A DNA stretch of 64,000 nt. Origin: Zygnema cylindricum (taxonomy: Eukaryota > Streptophyta > Zygnematophyceae > Zygnematales > Zygnemataceae). The DNA is taken from assembly GCA_037447655.1 (NCBI GenBank), contig JBBHKE010002393.1, positions 16,446 to 80,445 of the forward strand. Reading direction: 5' to 3'. The notes beneath the pieces were generated by a model. That model did no database searches and was not told where the DNA came from. It worked only from the letters and a program-made list of their open reading frames with translations. Shown here one piece after another: positions 34,037 through 45,529 of this stretch; within the stretch, counting starts at the first letter, position 1; each line of letters starts with the position of its first letter. The position numbers and the translations under genes were made by a program.

Positions 34037-35216
34037 CGCATTTCAAAAATTAAAAACCGCCTTATCGAGTGGTCCAATTCTTTGTCCTCCCAATCACAAA
34101 CTCCCTTTTTGTATCCAAACAGATTTTGGGAAACTCGGAATCGCTGCCATCTTGACACAAAGAGAGTTGAGCAGAGAGGAATACGTAGTTGCTTACGCGG
34201 GCACAAGCAATAACACGGCTGAATCAAATTATAGTAGTTACAAAAAAGAATGTCTAGCCGCGGTTTAAGGAGTCGTTCACTTCCGCCATTATTTGTACGG
34301 AAATCTTTTCACACTCTTAATTAACCATCAACCCTTACATTCGCTGATGACGAACGATAAGCTTTCCAGGAAGCTAGCCTAATGGGCTTTAATCTTACAA
34401 GAATATGGCGTTGAAATAATCCACCGACCTGGTCTGCTTAGTCTTAACGTAGCCAAATTTTCCCGAAATCCTTTGCCACGAACGACGGATAACGGAGTTC
34501 GACAAGATTTCGATGACAACAATGTTCCTCTCATGTCAATGGATTCTTATCTTACTTACTGCCTGGCCTCTATTCCGAACCCCTGTCTCGCCATAGATCA
34601 TTGGCGTGATGGGCCTCTCATTATTTTCCTATCCTCCTAGACCTTCAGGTCCGGCACTACTTGTGATGAAGAAGACAGAGTGAAAAAGAGGGCCAAATGT
34701 TACCTTTGGCTCGGGGGATCTTTAGTTCGGTTGTTGGCACACGGAAGCCATAGGCACGTTCCACGGCCAACCGAGCGTCTTTTTCTCATTGAGCAGATTC
34801 ACACTGAGCTTGGTCACTACGGTACCAAGTGAACGTTAAGTCTAGTTCAGGCACGGTATTAGTGGTCAAGAATGCAAGCTGATGTCGCTGCCATTCTGCA
34901 CAAGTGTGCCACGTGCGACTTTCTTTGAACTTCTTTCTCTAACCGGAAAACTACGCTTGAACCTCTACCTATTCGGGGTTTGTTATATCGATGGTCGGTC
35001 GATTTGGTCGGACCTTTTTCCATCTCACGTAGAGGGAAACAATACATCATGATTATGATCGAAAATTTCAGTAAGTGGGTAGAAGTCGCAGCCTTGCCTC
35101 ATAAGACAGCTAAGTTAACCACCGCAACTTTTAAGGAACATGTCCTTATGAGATACGGTGCCCCAGCCGAGGTCTTTACGGATCAAAGTATAGAATTTCG
35201 GGGAGAATTTCAATAG
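34037..35216 (+). pseudogene. Gypsy copy L: RNase H and integrase N-terminal half
   Basis: Continues the first Gypsy copy after the solo LTR: RNase H (IQTDFGKLGIAAILTQREL), then the integrase zinc domain and the first catalytic Asp (WSVDLVGPFSISRRGKQY), ending FTDQSIEFRGEFQ before a TAG at 35214-35216. Stops occur throughout (for example TAA near 34266). Divergence from copy R is several percent up to about 35090 and almost zero after that. Confidence 0.88.
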
Positions 35217-36177
35217 ATGCTTGATGAGGCTCTCATCGATTATAGTCGTACTAGTCAGGATCACCCCCAGACCGATGGCATGGCTGAACGGGCAGTCCAA
35301 ATATTTAAGCGTGCCTTGCGTAACCATTGCTTAGAGAAACACATTTCGGTTTGGGACGAGTCCCTCGGCTACATTACCATGGGATATCGTATGTCAGTTC
35401 AGGCTAGTCTGACTAATTTCAACCCGTATTATGTTTTATTTGGGGGACAACCGTTGCTTGGTCGCAATATTCAGAAAGCTGCAAGCTTTCCACTTCCGTT
35501 GATGGCTAATTTCAACACGTATTATGTTTTATTTGGGGGACAACCGTTGATCAGTCGCAATATTCAGAAAGCTGCAAGCTTTCTACTTCCGTTGATGTCT
35601 GACACTGTCTTTTTGGAAAACTCACTCGTCGTGCTTTGTTTTTTTCCCGTGAAATGCCCATGGCTTTTGATAACCTGCAGATTGCCCAACATCGGGACAC
35701 ACTTCGGTCGCCACCACTCGCAGCGGTAGTTACATGCCGTAACAGAAGCCCTATCGGGTCGGAGACTATGTTTATCTTCGCAGGCAATCTTTCGACACTT
35801 TGGACATGGGTGTTTCTGCACACATCCTCCGGATCAGCGAGGTGGATTCGAACGGAATGTTGGGATTACAAGGAGTGGACACACGGAGTTTCCGAGAGCA
35901 CTCCAAGAATTGTGCTTCATGTTACTTACCAGATTTGTCGCAGGATATGAATCCTATGCGGATGCCAATTACTGAGGCGACGGCATGTACCTTTTGTCAT
36001 CGGACGTGGAAAATTCCATGTTACTTTGTGATCATTGCAATCAGGGGTTTCAAATGGAGTGTTTGGTGCCACCATTGTTGGCGGTTCCGGATGGTCACTG
36101 GTTTTGTCACGGATGTCGCGAGCTTCCGGTCGTGTTGGCCATCTCCTCTACCGGCTAAAGAGCTGGAGGGGGGAAGA
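35217..36177 (+). pseudogene. Gypsy copy L: integrase C-terminal half, GPY-like tail and PHD finger
   Basis: The integrase catalytic Glu is present in DHPQTDGMAERAVQIFKRAL. A 93-bp in-frame tandem duplication follows (35413-35598, NFNPYYVLFGGQPLL). After a frame change comes YRVGDYVYLRRQ-like sequence and the PHD finger at 35986-36116 (CTFCHRTWK, frame change, LLCDHCNQGFQMECL, GHWFCHGC). This part is nearly identical to 45010-45970. A polypurine tract GGAGGGGGGAAGAA ends it at about 36177. Confidence 0.8.
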
Positions 36178-37850
36178 ATATACCGACCTAACCATGACCA
36201 GCTAAGTCGTTGACCTTTTTTTTTCTTCCACCTTTCTTGTTGTTGTATTTATACATTTTTACTTTTATGTTTTATTTCATTTACGATGCCTTGCGATCAT
36301 TTGAGTTTGAGTCGAGCATAGCTGATGATATTGCATGCATCTTCATGTTATTTGATACATGTACGACAGTTGTCATGCCGCATCTCGTCGGCCATTTTAG
36401 TTGTTTATTTTTAGGTGTTAGGACAGGCAGCCGCTACACTAATTTGTCTTTGGGTGTTATTTGCGTTTCGTAGGACTGTACGACGTGTACCGTACGACCT
36501 ACATTCTCCGTAATTTTTGGGATGACGATTTGGACCGTACCCGCGGTCCTACCGTACGACGTATATTTCCCGCGATTTTCGCCGATAATGGATTTGATTA
36601 TCTCGAGTCGACCGTACAACTTACATCGACCGGAATTCCCGCGGCCACAAATTGGACCGTACTTGCGGTCCTGTCGTACCTGTTTTTATTTCCCGGATTT
36701 CAGACGACAATGAATCGGGTCGATTCACGTCGACCGTTCTTATTTATTTTTTCCAAGATTTTTCGCCGACAACTTATGTTAAAATTCACGAGTGTACAAA
36801 TAAACTTACCGTACTATATACATTTTCCGCGATTCTCGCCGACGACAAATTTGATCATTTCACGGCTATCATACAAGCTTCCTTTCCCTTGAATCCCGGC
36901 CGACAACAACTTTTAATCATTTTGCGTGGAGTAGCATCTCGGCCGTCGACACAAAGTATGCGATTTTCGTAATATCACATCTGGACCGTCGACGCAAGTG
37001 ACAGACAAATCGGCTGTTAGTTCTGACGAAGCGACGTGATTGGACCATTTTAAGTCGTGAACCATTTGGAGGTTCACGCATTCACATGTAGATAGGAAGG
37101 GTTTTAATCCGTAGGTTATAGATTGTGTAACGTAGGGCATAGGATTTCGGCCTCTTATTGGCTGAATCCCAACTAGACGCAAATATTTACATAGCACGAT
37201 GTACTCTGATTGGCTTGTTTTCGCCTGGCGTAGATTTTGTTACTTAGTTCATTTCGGATCATTTCCTGCACACAATTTTCAAGTGCAGCAATTATTCATT
37301 TTATTTATTTTCAGTATTGAGGATTTTTCTGCAGCCATCTTTTTATTTGTAAAATTGTCCGGACAGCTTAGAGGCGATTTTATGCCTTTGCGTGAAGCGT
37401 CTAGTTTTCTATTACATTATCAATATCTTGTAAAGCCTTACATATTTATCTATATGGCTTCGGCCAAGACCTACACGGTTTCCCTTCACTTTTCTCGTTT
37501 TTTTGAGTGGATTTCCACCGCGTTCTCATGACACAAACTTCTTTTCCCGGCTATGGCTGAGCTTTAATTAGTGTGGAAGTTGCATGTTGGGATTGTTGAT
37601 TTGATATTTTTATTTCTTTTGATTTTGTATTTATTTCTATTTGGCTTTTGCGCATCTTTTGAGTTTGGTTATCTCAAACCTCATAAGTGTCGGGCATATT
37701 GTCATTTTCAGTTTTTATTTATCTTTCTCGGTTGTTTATGTTTTGATTTATTTTATTTAAGGATAAATTCAGATTATTCTCGATAAAGATAACTCCTGCA
37801 AGGAATATAAATAGACCGTGGGACCTAGTGGTCATCCATCGGCTTAGTAT
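36178..37850 (+). repeat. Gypsy LTR, U3 portion (shared between copies L and R)
   Basis: Starts after the polypurine tract with TATACCGACCTAACC and is repeated almost exactly at 45971-47644. Diverged internal repeats of GACCGTACxTGCGGTCCT type lie at about 36470-36960. A TATA box, TATAAATA, sits at 37806-37813. Identity with the other copy ends at 37850, close to the expected transcription start, so R and U5 probably continue rightward to an undetermined point. Confidence 0.75.
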
Positions 37851-38775
37851 TCCTGCACTTGAAAATTGTCTCTTTTCTTTTCTCACTTGTTTGTTTTATT
37901 TCAATTTGGGTTTTCTTTTTATTTTAAAGGAAAATAAAACAAAAACATTTTTAAAAAATCAAACATATATATTTATAGATACATTTATACAAAAATCTAT
38001 GACTAGCTTTACATTTATAATTACCATTTGCTTGTTGGTTGTCGTTTTTATCTTATTGACCAATTTTTCGGCCAACGGTATACAACACTAACTTAAGTAT
38101 TTGGTTTTTGTTTCCTCCTTCTTTTTGTTTATATCTTGGGCATCGGGTGCTCACCTTGTGTCATACTTCACCAAAGAGTGGAGTTAGTGGAGCGGATCCG
38201 TTCTTTGGGAGCTCTCCAAAACTTCGTTTGTAGCGAACAACCAAAGTTCACCCTTGGCAATCACCAGATTGCTAAAATTGTTATGTAAGTATCACGATAC
38301 CTTGCGGGTACAGGCGCGCGCTAAGGTGTCGGTTGATCGTATAAAGGGATCGTGTTTGGAGTGGATTATTGTAAATCCACTTGTATTGAGCATTGCATTT
38401 GTCCAGCTTTCCCTGCTTGGTATCTGGCCTTGAGTGGCCTTGGCTGAGTTTGCTTTGCCCGGAGTGGGATTTCTTCCATAGATCTTGCCGTTGGAGGCAT
38501 TGGTTAGCTCTTTTGTGGATTGTGCCGCTTTAGATCTGCACTTGGGAGTGCTTGGATAGTAAGTTATTTGCCTTTATAGATCTGGCCTTTCGGCCTTGTC
38601 CCCTTGTTTGCAGGGTAGAAGGTTTTGGTAATACGACTTCCTGATAGATTTGGCCATCAAGGCCCTGTTAGAAATTGATTGGCTGATTGGACAAGAGCGT
38701 AGTGTGGTGTGGCATTTGAAGCATATCGGATAGATCGATTTTGTTATCTGGTCATCATTTGGTTTTATCATTTTT
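37851..38775 (+). other. Gypsy copy R: presumed R-U5 and gag leader
   Basis: Non-coding sequence between the shared U3 and the gag ORF. I could not identify a primer-binding site with confidence. Repeated (T/A)GATCTGGCC(T/A)T-type motifs occur at about 38480-38670. Confidence 0.5.
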
Positions 38776-40458
38776 ATGCCCACCGATTGGGATAATCTCG
38801 ATTATCCTTTCGGATCCACCCGATCGTCGGCCTCGTATAGGCCCACAAAATCAAGACCATCAGATTTGCCTAGTCTTTTGGACCATCCTTTCTCGAATAT
38901 CCCGGGACAAATTTCCCATTCGGTTCGATCTGCTCTCACCTCAGTATCTTCTTTATCATCAGTCTCTTCCACATTTTTCGAGGAAGAATCTGACCACGAT
39001 TCCTTTGACGGGTTGGATTCCAATTGATTATCTTTTTGGTTTCCACAGATTACAAATTCATTATTATCCCCAATCATTCCATTAATGGAAATGGCTTCCA
39101 CATCCGAGGGAGGGGGTCGCCTTCATTTATGTTTTTCAGGAATGAAGGACACCATGACTTTATCGTATTTTTGGATGATATTTGATACCGAAATGCGTGA
39201 TCTTGCATTTCGGTACCAAGATCGCTTTGACCTACGGGTTGCTTTCTCTTTGTTAGGTCGTTACCTTTGTGGTTCAGCCCTTACTCTTTATTCCCACAAG
39301 TATGATTTTTTACTTGCGATGACGGAGTTTTCTCCGGATTTCGCTGGGAGTCCTGCTATTATAGGACAACCACAAATTCCCTACCAACCGGCTATCTCGG
39401 AAGTCCTTGATCTCAACGGCGATGTTATTACAACAGCAGTTGCGGAAATACCGCAACAGGTTGCTATAGCCACACGTTCTGGAATCCCAGCACGACCAGC
39501 GATGACGATCCCTGTACTCCATCCGCTCTCTGTCATGTTTTAAATGTTGCAAGCGAAATACCGTATGCAAAACCTTGACCAAGTTCGTGAGTGAATGAGC
39601 TTTGAACGGAAGTCAAGAGAGACCGCCCCTACCATGCGTGCTAGTATAGAAGCTTTTTCTGAAACATTGTCGGACTTAATGTCGGATGTTGAAGCTGTCC
39701 AGAAATTTGTAGGACAGTTTTCGAGTCAGTCTAAGAAATTTATTCAGAGTCACTTGACTCAAACGTACGGCTTCAAGTTCACTTTCGACCAAGCCGCCCA
39801 GCATGCCGTGGAATACGAAATGCAAAATTGTTGGTGGGAAGCCCATGACCGTCCTAAAGCGGTCCCGAAAAAACGGATTGTTCCACCATGGAACAATCCT
39901 CGTCCTAACAACCGGCCTCTTAAAGTTCCGGCCATGGGAACTCCACTTGTTGCTCCCAAAAACCGATTATGTTTTCGATGTGGGAAGACGGGGCATGATG
40001 CCCGAATGTGTCTAGACAAAACCGTTACCTATACACATTGCAAGCAAGCTGGACACTACGCCCAACGTTGTCATATAAAGAACTCAAAATTTTCCTATCA
40101 GAACCAAATTAAGAATGGTGGCATTCCCGCTCGATCCGCAAAACCGGTTCAACCGGTTAAAGAACCGGAGAAGGACACCACTCCACCTAGGGTATCTCGA
40201 AGAGAGAGAGAGAGAGAGCGTTTAGAAATGCAAGAGCAAATGGCGGCTATGATGAAGGAACAATTCGCAGCCTTCGTGACTCATACGAAGCCACACTTTA
40301 CAGCCATGGCTCGCATTGTTGTACACATGCCCACGTTGGCAGGTCGAATCTTACGAGATTCCACCATCCAACAACGAGAGGCTACGTTCGACAAAGGTTC
40401 GACCGATCACAGCCGTGACGGTAAAACTCCTAACACGCATTCCTTTGTCATTCACTAA
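38776..40458 (+). pseudogene. Gypsy copy R: gag
   Basis: One frame runs from 38776 to 40458, interrupted by stops at about 39025 (TGA) and 39541 (TAA). The capsid-like part includes FRYQDRFDLRVAFSLLGRYL. The nucleocapsid carries a CCHC zinc knuckle, CFRCGKTGHDARMC, and a second one whose first Cys is Tyr (YTHCKQAGHYAQRC). A basic/Glu-rich coiled segment (SRRERERERLEMQEQMAAM) follows. The spacing to the protease and the PR-MTase-RT order fit a Ty3/Gypsy element. Confidence 0.85.
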
Positions 40459-40499
40459 AGAACCTTCTCCTCCCTTGCCTGAAACCGCTTCAGCCATCG

Positions 40500-41340
40500 C
40501 GGCTGAAGCTCTCAACATAGTGGATTGAACTATACATGAGGCACACCGCGTGAAGGAACGCTTGTGCATTCTATCCACTATGATTTCCGACTCACCAAAA
40601 ATCTCCCCTATCTCCTTTACCTCCGATAGCTCAGCTGCAGCTGCCGCGTTACAAGCACTTCAGCTGCACATAAATCTTGCTGCTATTCAGCCTATTTCCA
40701 TAGAGGAGCGAAATTCCCTCGATCCTCATATCAGTTTTTTGGATAACGGGAAGGGTGCATTGTTGATCAATGGTATAGCCCCTTCCCTGCCTCTCATGGA
40801 TACGGGTGCAAAGCCGGTGATATTGGGCTCTAGCTTTGCACTCAAGCTTGGTCTAACTTCGGACAAGCTCCAGACCACTTCTACTCGCTTGTTAATTTCA
40901 GCGGGTACAACCGAGCCAGTCCTAAGAATCACTAAGGAACCGCTCGTTTTCAGGTTCCAGAACGTAACGTCACTAAGGAACCGCTCGTTTTCAGGTTGTA
41001 GAACGGAAAGGCCACAGACTTTGCTGAGATCTCGGTTCACGTTCAGGTCACTAAATGTAGTGACTATGAATGCCTAGTGGGACAAGTCGTTATATTTCGT
41101 GTAGGGGGTGGAGTTGACATGCATGATCAGACATTTTCGTATAGGCCCACTAACTTCCGAGAATGTAAAATCTGCTTTCCGTTAATTTCCGCTAGGAAGC
41201 CCATGCCTGTTATGGCAAATTCTGCCACATCCATACCTGCATTTTCAAGGATTTCGGTGGGGGCCGAAATATTTCATTCATTGTCAGCAGAAGAAATTCT
41301 GCCCGATAGTTCTTACTTATCAGAAATTTTCAGTGACCCA
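40500..41340 (+). pseudogene. Gypsy copy R: aspartic protease
   Basis: GALLINGIAPSLPLMDTGA places the catalytic Asp-Thr-Gly-Ala at about 40797-40808. Downstream, DYECLVGQVVIFRVGGG is the usual end of the retropepsin domain, but in another frame. The frame change coincides with a 41-bp tandem duplication at about 40931-41012. A stretch of about 100 codons with no recognised domain (41077-41400) leads into the methyltransferase. Confidence 0.85.
40931..41012 (+). repeat. 41-bp tandem duplication that shifts the protease frame
   Basis: CACTAAGGAACCGCTCGTTT and the following TTCAGGTT block occur twice, 41 bp apart. Because 41 is not a multiple of three, the second unit moves the frame from the one with DTGA to the one with the domain end. 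Confidence 0.85.
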
Positions 41341-41459
41341 GGTTTTCTTATAGATACGAGGGAATTTGACCGAATCTATAACCAAACCTTGTCAATTCCA
41401 CTTTCTTCGGTCTCTCACCCAGTCCCAGTCCCTACAGACTCTCTGGGTTTCTTCCCATT

Positions 41460-42460
41460 GATTGGAATCCGGTCCAATTGAAACCTCATCCAAATGGATT
41501 AGTGATTTTGGACCTTTTTGCTGGAATAGGCACTTCTCTCTTGGCATGTTTGCGGAATGGATTATTAATCCGATTTTATTATTCGGTGGAGATTGATCCG
41601 TTAGCACGGAAAGCACAATTACATCATTGTAATCTGTTGCATTCCCAATACACGCAGTTGTTACCAAAATCGGCATACGAGCATATGCATACTGCCCTCC
41701 CACAAGACATTCGGATTGTGGGCAACCATCACTTACTGGAGATTGGTCCAATCGATCTTGTTTTTGGCAGATGGGAGTGCCAGGGAATGTCTCGGGCCGG
41801 GAAAGGTCTCGGATTAGCCGATCCCCGCACCAAGTTATTTTTTGAGTTGATTCGTATCCTGCATTTTCTACAAACTTTAGATCATCCTATAAGGTATATC
41901 TTGGAAAATGCCGCGGCCTATAATGATTGAAGACCTACGGTTTTGGCTGATTATCAACGAATCGAACGATTGATTGGACCGCCTCTTATTATTGACGCGG
42001 CTCGCCATGGTTCACTAGCACACCGAGTTCGCTCCAAATGGACAAACCTGATCGATATTGGTAGACTCCGCGAGGCCAACTTGTTAGTTCGTCCTCCTCC
42101 TACAGACATTCAAGCTGCCCTTCTTCCTTTTCATAAGGTGCAGCCTTGCATTCAAAAGGACCGTCCCCCTAATTTCAATGTCAATGTCCCGGGTCAACCT
42201 CTCAAGGTGCTTCCTACCTTAGTTTTCTTACCCACATTCACATGCATTCTCTAATGACGGTCCTGGCATGCTCCGAAACATTCATACTGGTGAGCTCAAA
42301 GAGCCTACCTCTACGGAACGAGAACACCTCATGCATTTCATTCCTGGCACTACGGCCGCTCTAGGTCTTACTGAACGTCAAAGATGCACTTTATTAGGTC
42401 GTGTCATGGATCCTCGGTCTTTGTCTTTTGTTCTAGGTCTAGGGTTTGCAGCTGGTCGCC
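41460..42460 (+). pseudogene. C5-cytosine DNA methyltransferase domain inside Gypsy pol
   Basis: This domain lies between protease and reverse transcriptase and would methylate cytosine in DNA. The motifs fall in the canonical order: motif I DLFAGIGTSLLACLRNG (AdoMet binding), motif II YYSVEIDPLARK, motif IV WECQGMSRAGKGLGLADPR with the catalytic Cys, LFFELIRILHFLQ, motif VI YILENAAAY, motif VIII ARHGSLAHRVRSKWTNL, and the motif IX/X region TEREHLMHFIPGTT...LLGRVMDPRSL. The typical Pro before the catalytic Cys is Glu. Overall it resembles the DNMT3/DRM style. It is broken by a TGA at 41928-41930 and by a frame change between 42254 and 42268. Its position inside pol, with Gypsy domains on both sides, shows that it belongs to the element. 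Confidence 0.9.
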
Positions 42461-42669
42461 ACTCTCAGGCACATCCGTCTCAACCAGCTGGGGAGGGGAA
42501 TGCATCAGTAAGAAAATCTTTCCGTCCCACTCTAAGGGACCACATTTCAATTTTTCCTTTTTCTTTCTTCAATTCCACCCGTTCCGGAAATCTCTATCTA
42601 CGATTTCCTCAATCCTAGCCATATGTCCTGGTCTATCCCTCATACACGGCTGTCCAATCTGCAAGTTTC

Positions 42670-44230
42670 ATGCATATTACACCCACTCCTCATTGGAGTG
42701 CTGCTTTTCCAACACGTAGTTTGAATCATTCGGTTAATTGCCTTAAACAGTCACTTGTAGCTTACGAGTATGGTCAAACGCTTATCGCCGATGAGCAGTT
42801 AGCCTTTGCACAAGCTATGGAAGCTATGACAACCGAAAATCCCGATGCTCCTAAATGGAAATTCGGCACCAATCTAACAAAGGCCGAACAAGAGTTACTG
42901 AATGACGTAGTTTTACAAAATGTCGATGCCTTTGCCTTTTCTATGAACGATTTGGGTCGTCACACCGCTTATAAGATGTAAATAGATCTCGAAGATGATC
43001 GCCTGATATTTAAACCAAAACATCGTTTGTCAGAAACTGAATGGGAAATGGTAGACAAACGATGTGCTGAACTAGAGGAAGTTGGCCTAATCTATCGGTC
43101 AGACTCCACATTTGCAGCTCCCACTGTCATGCCTCGGAAACAGGATTCCGAGGGTAATTTTACCGAACGTCGAATGTGTGGTGACTATCGTGAACTAAAT
43201 GCTAGAACGGTTAAAGATCGTCATCCCATGCCTCTTGCCGAAGAAATATTTGATCACGTAGGCGGAGCAAAGTATTTTAGTATCCTTGACCTCCGTCAGG
43301 GATTCAATCAAATTGAGATAGAGGAAAAAAACCGGCATAAAATTGCCTTTTGGGGTAGCGACGGCCGATGGGAATGGGCCGTAATGCCATTCGGACTGAA
43401 AAATGCTTCGGCAGTATTTCGAAAAGTCATGGACTCTGTTCTCGGAGGTTGTAAGTTTGCTAGATGTTACATTGATGACCTCATCATTGCCTCGGCTACT
43501 ATTGAAGAGCACGTTGCTCACATCGAATGGGTATTAACTGAATTAAAAAAGGTCGGATTAAAATGTCATCCAACGAAATGCACCTTTGGAGCCGAGGGAG
43601 TGCCTTACCTCGGCCATTTTATCTTGTCTGAGGGGATCACTCTTCTCGAAGCAAAGGTAGAGGCAATCAGTAAATTGCCTGCTCCCACGGACCTTACAAG
43701 TTTGCGAGCCTTTCTCGGACTTGCTAATTATTATCGCAGGTTTGTATCTAATTTTAGCACCATCGCATCTCCGTTAAACGACCTTCTCAAGAAGGAAGTG
43801 GCGTTTATATGGGGTCCCGATCAGAGTTCAGCATTTCAAAAATTAAAAACCGCCTTATCGAGAGCTCCAATTCTCCGTCCTCCCAATCACAAACTCATTT
43901 TTTGTCTCCAAACAGATTTTGGGAAACCCGGAATCGCTGCCATCTTGACACAAAGAGAGTTGAGCGGAGAGGAATACGTGGTTGCTTACGCGAGTAGAAA
44001 CAATAACCGAGCTAAATCAAATTATAGTTGCTACGAAAGAGAGTGTCTCGCCGCGGTTTGGGGAGTCGTTCACTTCCGCCATTATTTGTACGGAAAACCT
44101 TTCACACTCCTAACTGACCATCAGCCCTTACATTGGCTGATGACGAACGATAAACTTTCCGGGAAGCTAGCCTGATGGGCTTTAATTTTACAAGAATATG
44201 ACATTAAAATAATTCACCGACCCAGTCTGC
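42670..44230 (+). pseudogene. Gypsy copy R: reverse transcriptase and RNase H
   Basis: A single frame with a TAA at 42979 and a TGA at 44173. RT motifs in order: RRMCGDYRELNARTVKDRHP, YFSILDLRQGFNQIEI, AVMPFGLKNASAVF, and CYIDDLIIAS with the YIDD catalytic pair. Then VPYLGHF, LGLANYYRRFV and the RNase H domain (LQTDFGKPGIAAIL, YERECLAAVWGVVHFRHYLY, LLTDHQPLHWL). Apart from the two stops the domain is well preserved, so this copy is younger than copy L. Confidence 0.95.
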
Positions 44231-44469
44231 TTAGTCTAAACGCAGACAGAATTTCCCGAAATCATTTGCCCCAAACGACAGATAACGGAGTTCGACAGGA
44301 TTTTGATGACGACGATGTTCCTGTCATTCAAATGGGTTCTTATCCTACTTACTGTCTGGCGTCTATTCCGAACCCCCGTCTCGCCACAAATCCTTGGCGT
44401 GATGGGCCTCTCATTCTTTTCCTATCCTCCTAGACTTTCAGGTCCGACACTACCTCTCATGAAGAAGAC

Positions 44470-45510
44470 AGAGTGAAAAAGAGGGCCAAAGGTTACCTTT
44501 GGCTCGGAGGATCTTTAGTTCGGTTGTTGGCAGACGGAAGCCATAGGCATGTTCCACGGCCTACCGAGCGTCTTTCTCTTATTGAGCAGATTCACACTGA
44601 GCTTGGTCACTACGGTACCAAGCGGACGTTAAGTCTAGTTCAGGCACGGTATTGGTGGTCAGGAATGCAAGCTGATGTCACTGCTATTCTACACAAGTGT
44701 GCCACATGTGACCGTCTCCGAACTTCTTTCTCTAATCTGCAGACTACGCTCCAACCTCTACCCATTAGAGGTTTATTCTATAGATGGTCGGTCGATCTGG
44801 CCGGACCTTTTCCCATCTCACGTAGAGGGAAACAATATATAATGATTATAATCAAAAATTTCAGTAAGTGGGTAGTAGTCGTAGCCCTGCCTCATAAGAC
44901 AGCTAAGTTAACCACCGCAACTTTTAAGGAACATGTCCTTATGAGATACGGTGCCCCAGCCGAGGTCTTTACGGATCAAAGTATAGAATTTCGGGGAGAA
45001 TTTCAATAGATGCTTGATGAGGCTCTCATCGATTATAGTCGTACTAGTCAGGATCACCCCCAGACCGATGGCATGGCTGAACGGGCAGTCCAAATATTTA
45101 AGCGTGCCTTGCGTAACCATTGCTTAGAGAAACACATTTCGGTTTGGGACGAGTCCCTCGGCTACATTACCATGGGATATCGTATGTCAGTTCAGGCTAG
45201 TCTGACTAATTTCAACCCGTATTATGTTTTATTTGGGGGACAACCGTTGCTTGGTCGCAATATTCAGAAAGCTGCAAGCTTTCCACTTCCGTTGATGGCT
45301 AATTTCAACACGTATTATGTTTTATTTGGGGGACAACCGTTGATCAGTCGCAATATTCAGAAAGCTGCAAGCTTTCTACTTCCGTTGATGTCTGACACTG
45401 TCTTTTTGGAAAACTCACTCGTCGTGCTTTGTTTTTTTCCCGTGAAATGCCCATGGCTTTTGATAACCTGCAGATTGCCCAACATCGGGACACACTTCGG
45501 TCGCCACCAC
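44470..45510 (+). pseudogene. Gypsy copy R: integrase
   Basis: The zinc-binding HHCC motif is complete (IHTELGHYGTKRTL, then ILHKCATCDRL). Catalytic residues follow in WSVDLAGPFPISRRGKQY, EVFTDQSIEFRGEF and PQTDGMAERAVQIF, the D,D-35-E arrangement. A TAG at 45007-45009 separates the second Asp from the Glu. A 93-bp in-frame tandem duplication (about 45206-45391) follows, then a frame change. Stop and duplication are both shared with copy L. Confidence 0.93.
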
Positions 45511-45529
45511 TCGCAGCGGTAGTTACAGG

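Noticed and set aside
37199-37531. 110-codon ORF in the Gypsy LTR, repeated at 46993-47325
   Set aside because: It is repeated only because the LTR U3 is duplicated; the Phe-rich product has no known domain and lies in regulatory LTR sequence.
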